64,000 nt of DNA from Acidobacteriaceae bacterium (GTDB lineage Bacteria; Acidobacteriota; Terriglobia; Terriglobales; Acidobacteriaceae), in contig PLDC01000019.1 in NCBI GenBank assembly GCA_003134995.1, positions 17,102 to 81,101 on the forward strand. Reading direction: 5' to 3'. The notes beneath the pieces are model-generated. The model saw only the letters and a program-made list of their open reading frames with translations. It did not search any database and was not told the origin of the DNA. Every line of letters begins with the position of its first letter. The first letter of the stretch is position 1. The position numbers and the translations under genes are program-made. This document shows positions 63,041 to 64,000 of this stretch, one piece after another.

Positions 63041-64000
63041 ATGGCTAGTGAGCTTTACAACACGATCGACGCTTTGAGCCGCGAGAAGGGGATTGATCCG
63101 CAGATTGTGGTTAGCGCGGTGGAAGACGCCATTGTGATGGCTACGCGCAAATACTACAAGACGCAGGAAAATCTGCGCGCGGAACTGGATAAAGAGACTG
63201 GCAAGATCAATGCTTATGCGGTGAAGACGGTGGTGGAGACTCCGGAGCAGGTAGAGGATCCGCTGCTGCAGATTACTGTCGAGGATGCGCGCAAGGTTGA
63301 TCCGAATCTGGAAGTGGGCGGGGAGTTGCGGACGCCAAAGGTTACGGAAGGGATTCTGGGGCGCATTGCGGCGCAACTGGCGAAGCAGGTGATCTTCCAG
63401 AAGGTGCGCGAGGCGGAACGCGATACCGTTTACAACGAATATATTGGGCGCGTTAACGAAGTGGTGAATGCGACCGTGAAGCGGGTGGAAGGTCCGGATG
63501 TGATCTTCGACATCGGCAAGGCGGAAGCGCGCATGCCGCGTAAGGAGCAGTCGCGGCTGGAATCTTTCGCCATTGGCGAGCGGGTTCGGGTGGTAATTGC
63601 GCGGGTGGAGAAAGCTTCGAAGGGTCCGGGCGTGGTTGTGTCTCGCGCGGTGCCGGATTTGGTGCAGCATTTATTTCAGACCGAGGTCCCGGAGATTTAT
63701 GACGGGACGGTGGTGATCCGCGCGATTGCGCGTGAGGCCGGCGAGCGCACGAAGATTGCAGTCATGTCCAAGGACAAGGACGTGGATGCGGTGGGCGCGT
63801 GCGTGGGCATGAAGGGCATGCGGGTGCAGTCGATCATCCGCGAACTGCACGGCGAGAAGATTGACATCATCGAGTATCACGAAGACGCGGTGACGTTTGC
63901 GGAGAAGGCTTTGCAGCCGGCGAAGGTAAGCAAAGTTACCGTGGTGGATTCGGGCGGCAAGCATCTCGAAGTTGTGGTCGACGACAGCCAGCTTTCGCTT
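63041..64000 (+). CDS. nusA: transcription termination/antitermination factor NusA (3' end missing)
   Basis: 320 codons are present from the ATG; the frame runs off the right edge. The N-terminal RNA-polymerase-binding domain has MASELYNTIDALSREKGIDP, VEDAIVMATRKYYK and GRIAAQLAKQVIFQKVREAE. The S1 domain is around RVNEVVNATVKRVEGPDVIF, and the first KH domain has ERTKIAVMSKDKDVDAVGAC, VGMKGMRVQSIIRELHGEKI and DIIEYHEDAVTFAEKALQPA. It modulates pausing, termination and antitermination together with NusB and S10 (both encoded in this window). Confidence 0.96.
   Translation, partial: MASELYNTIDALSREKGIDPQIVVSAVEDAIVMATRKYYKTQENLRAELDKETGKINAYAVKTVVETPEQVEDPLLQITVEDARKVDPNLEVGGELRTPKVTEGILGRIAAQLAKQVIFQKVREAERDTVYNEYIGRVNEVVNATVKRVEGPDVIFDIGKAEARMPRKEQSRLESFAIGERVRVVIARVEKASKGPGVVVSRAVPDLVQHLFQTEVPEIYDGTVVIRAIAREAGERTKIAVMSKDKDVDAVGACVGMKGMRVQSIIRELHGEKIDIIEYHEDAVTFAEKALQPAKVSKVTVVDSGGKHLEVVVDDSQLSL

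Overview
The window looks like chromosome of an Acidobacteriota member, probably class Terriglobia (Koribacter-like). This is inferred from the very large Oar-type TonB-dependent receptor with an N-terminal carboxypeptidase-regulatory-like domain, the moderately GC-rich sequence, and the repeat-laden spacers. There is no rRNA gene, and no phylogenetic placement was computed.

Layout. 1-3.1 kb: 3' part of an ECF-like sigma factor gene, a zinc-finger anti-sigma-like protein ending in Ycf48/BNR-like repeats, a candidate small RNA, and a Fur-family regulator. 3.3-6.9 kb: the Oar-like receptor, divergent from fur across three similar Fur-box-like sites. 7-9.2 kb: a degenerate tandem repeat, thioredoxin, a DUF3224-like protein and LexA. 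9.6-12.4 kb: an intact IS1595-type transposon with 22-bp inverted ends and an 8-bp target duplication. Besides its transposase it carries two tRNA-like genes, a coiled-coil protein, a possible BECR-fold nuclease and a 42-codon ORF. 12.6-26.8 kb: HdeD-like protein, exported MsrA and MsrB, an amidotransferase-like protein, a GIDE-like membrane protein, an amino-acid permease, a TPR-GAF-degenerate GGDEF protein, thiolase / 3-hydroxybutyryl-CoA dehydrogenase / enoyl-CoA hydratase, then ribH-nusB. 26.9-31.8 kb: a large lipoprotein, a broken IS1-like transposase, and a three-gene operon of unknown function. 32.4-56.0 kb: the str, S10, spc and alpha ribosomal-protein clusters as one long run from rpsL to rplQ, with secY, adk, map, infA and rpoA, and an unknown gene between fusA and tuf. 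56.1-64 kb: small unknown genes, an MFS transporter, VanZ-like protein, IMP dehydrogenase, polysaccharide deacetylase, then rimP and the start of nusA behind a leader attenuator.

Two signals stand out. First, the IS1595-type element carries tRNA-like genes as cargo beside a possible RNA nuclease. Second, many spacers, especially inside the ribosomal operons, are built on one plan: a short array of 7-8-bp units, a loop, then an array of the reverse complement. The unit word differs from spacer to spacer (AGCTNNN, GTGGTCA, GTCGTTG, TTCTCAG, GCGATTGT, TAATTGAG) while the plan is kept. Some of these repeats, and REP-like hairpins, have entered reading frames (ribH tail, possibly the adk N-terminus, the MFS central loop). 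Separate tandem expansions sit inside ribosomal protein L18 and the polysaccharide deacetylase.

Limits: all family assignments are by reading motifs; no database search or folding was run. RNA and promoter calls are pattern-based.
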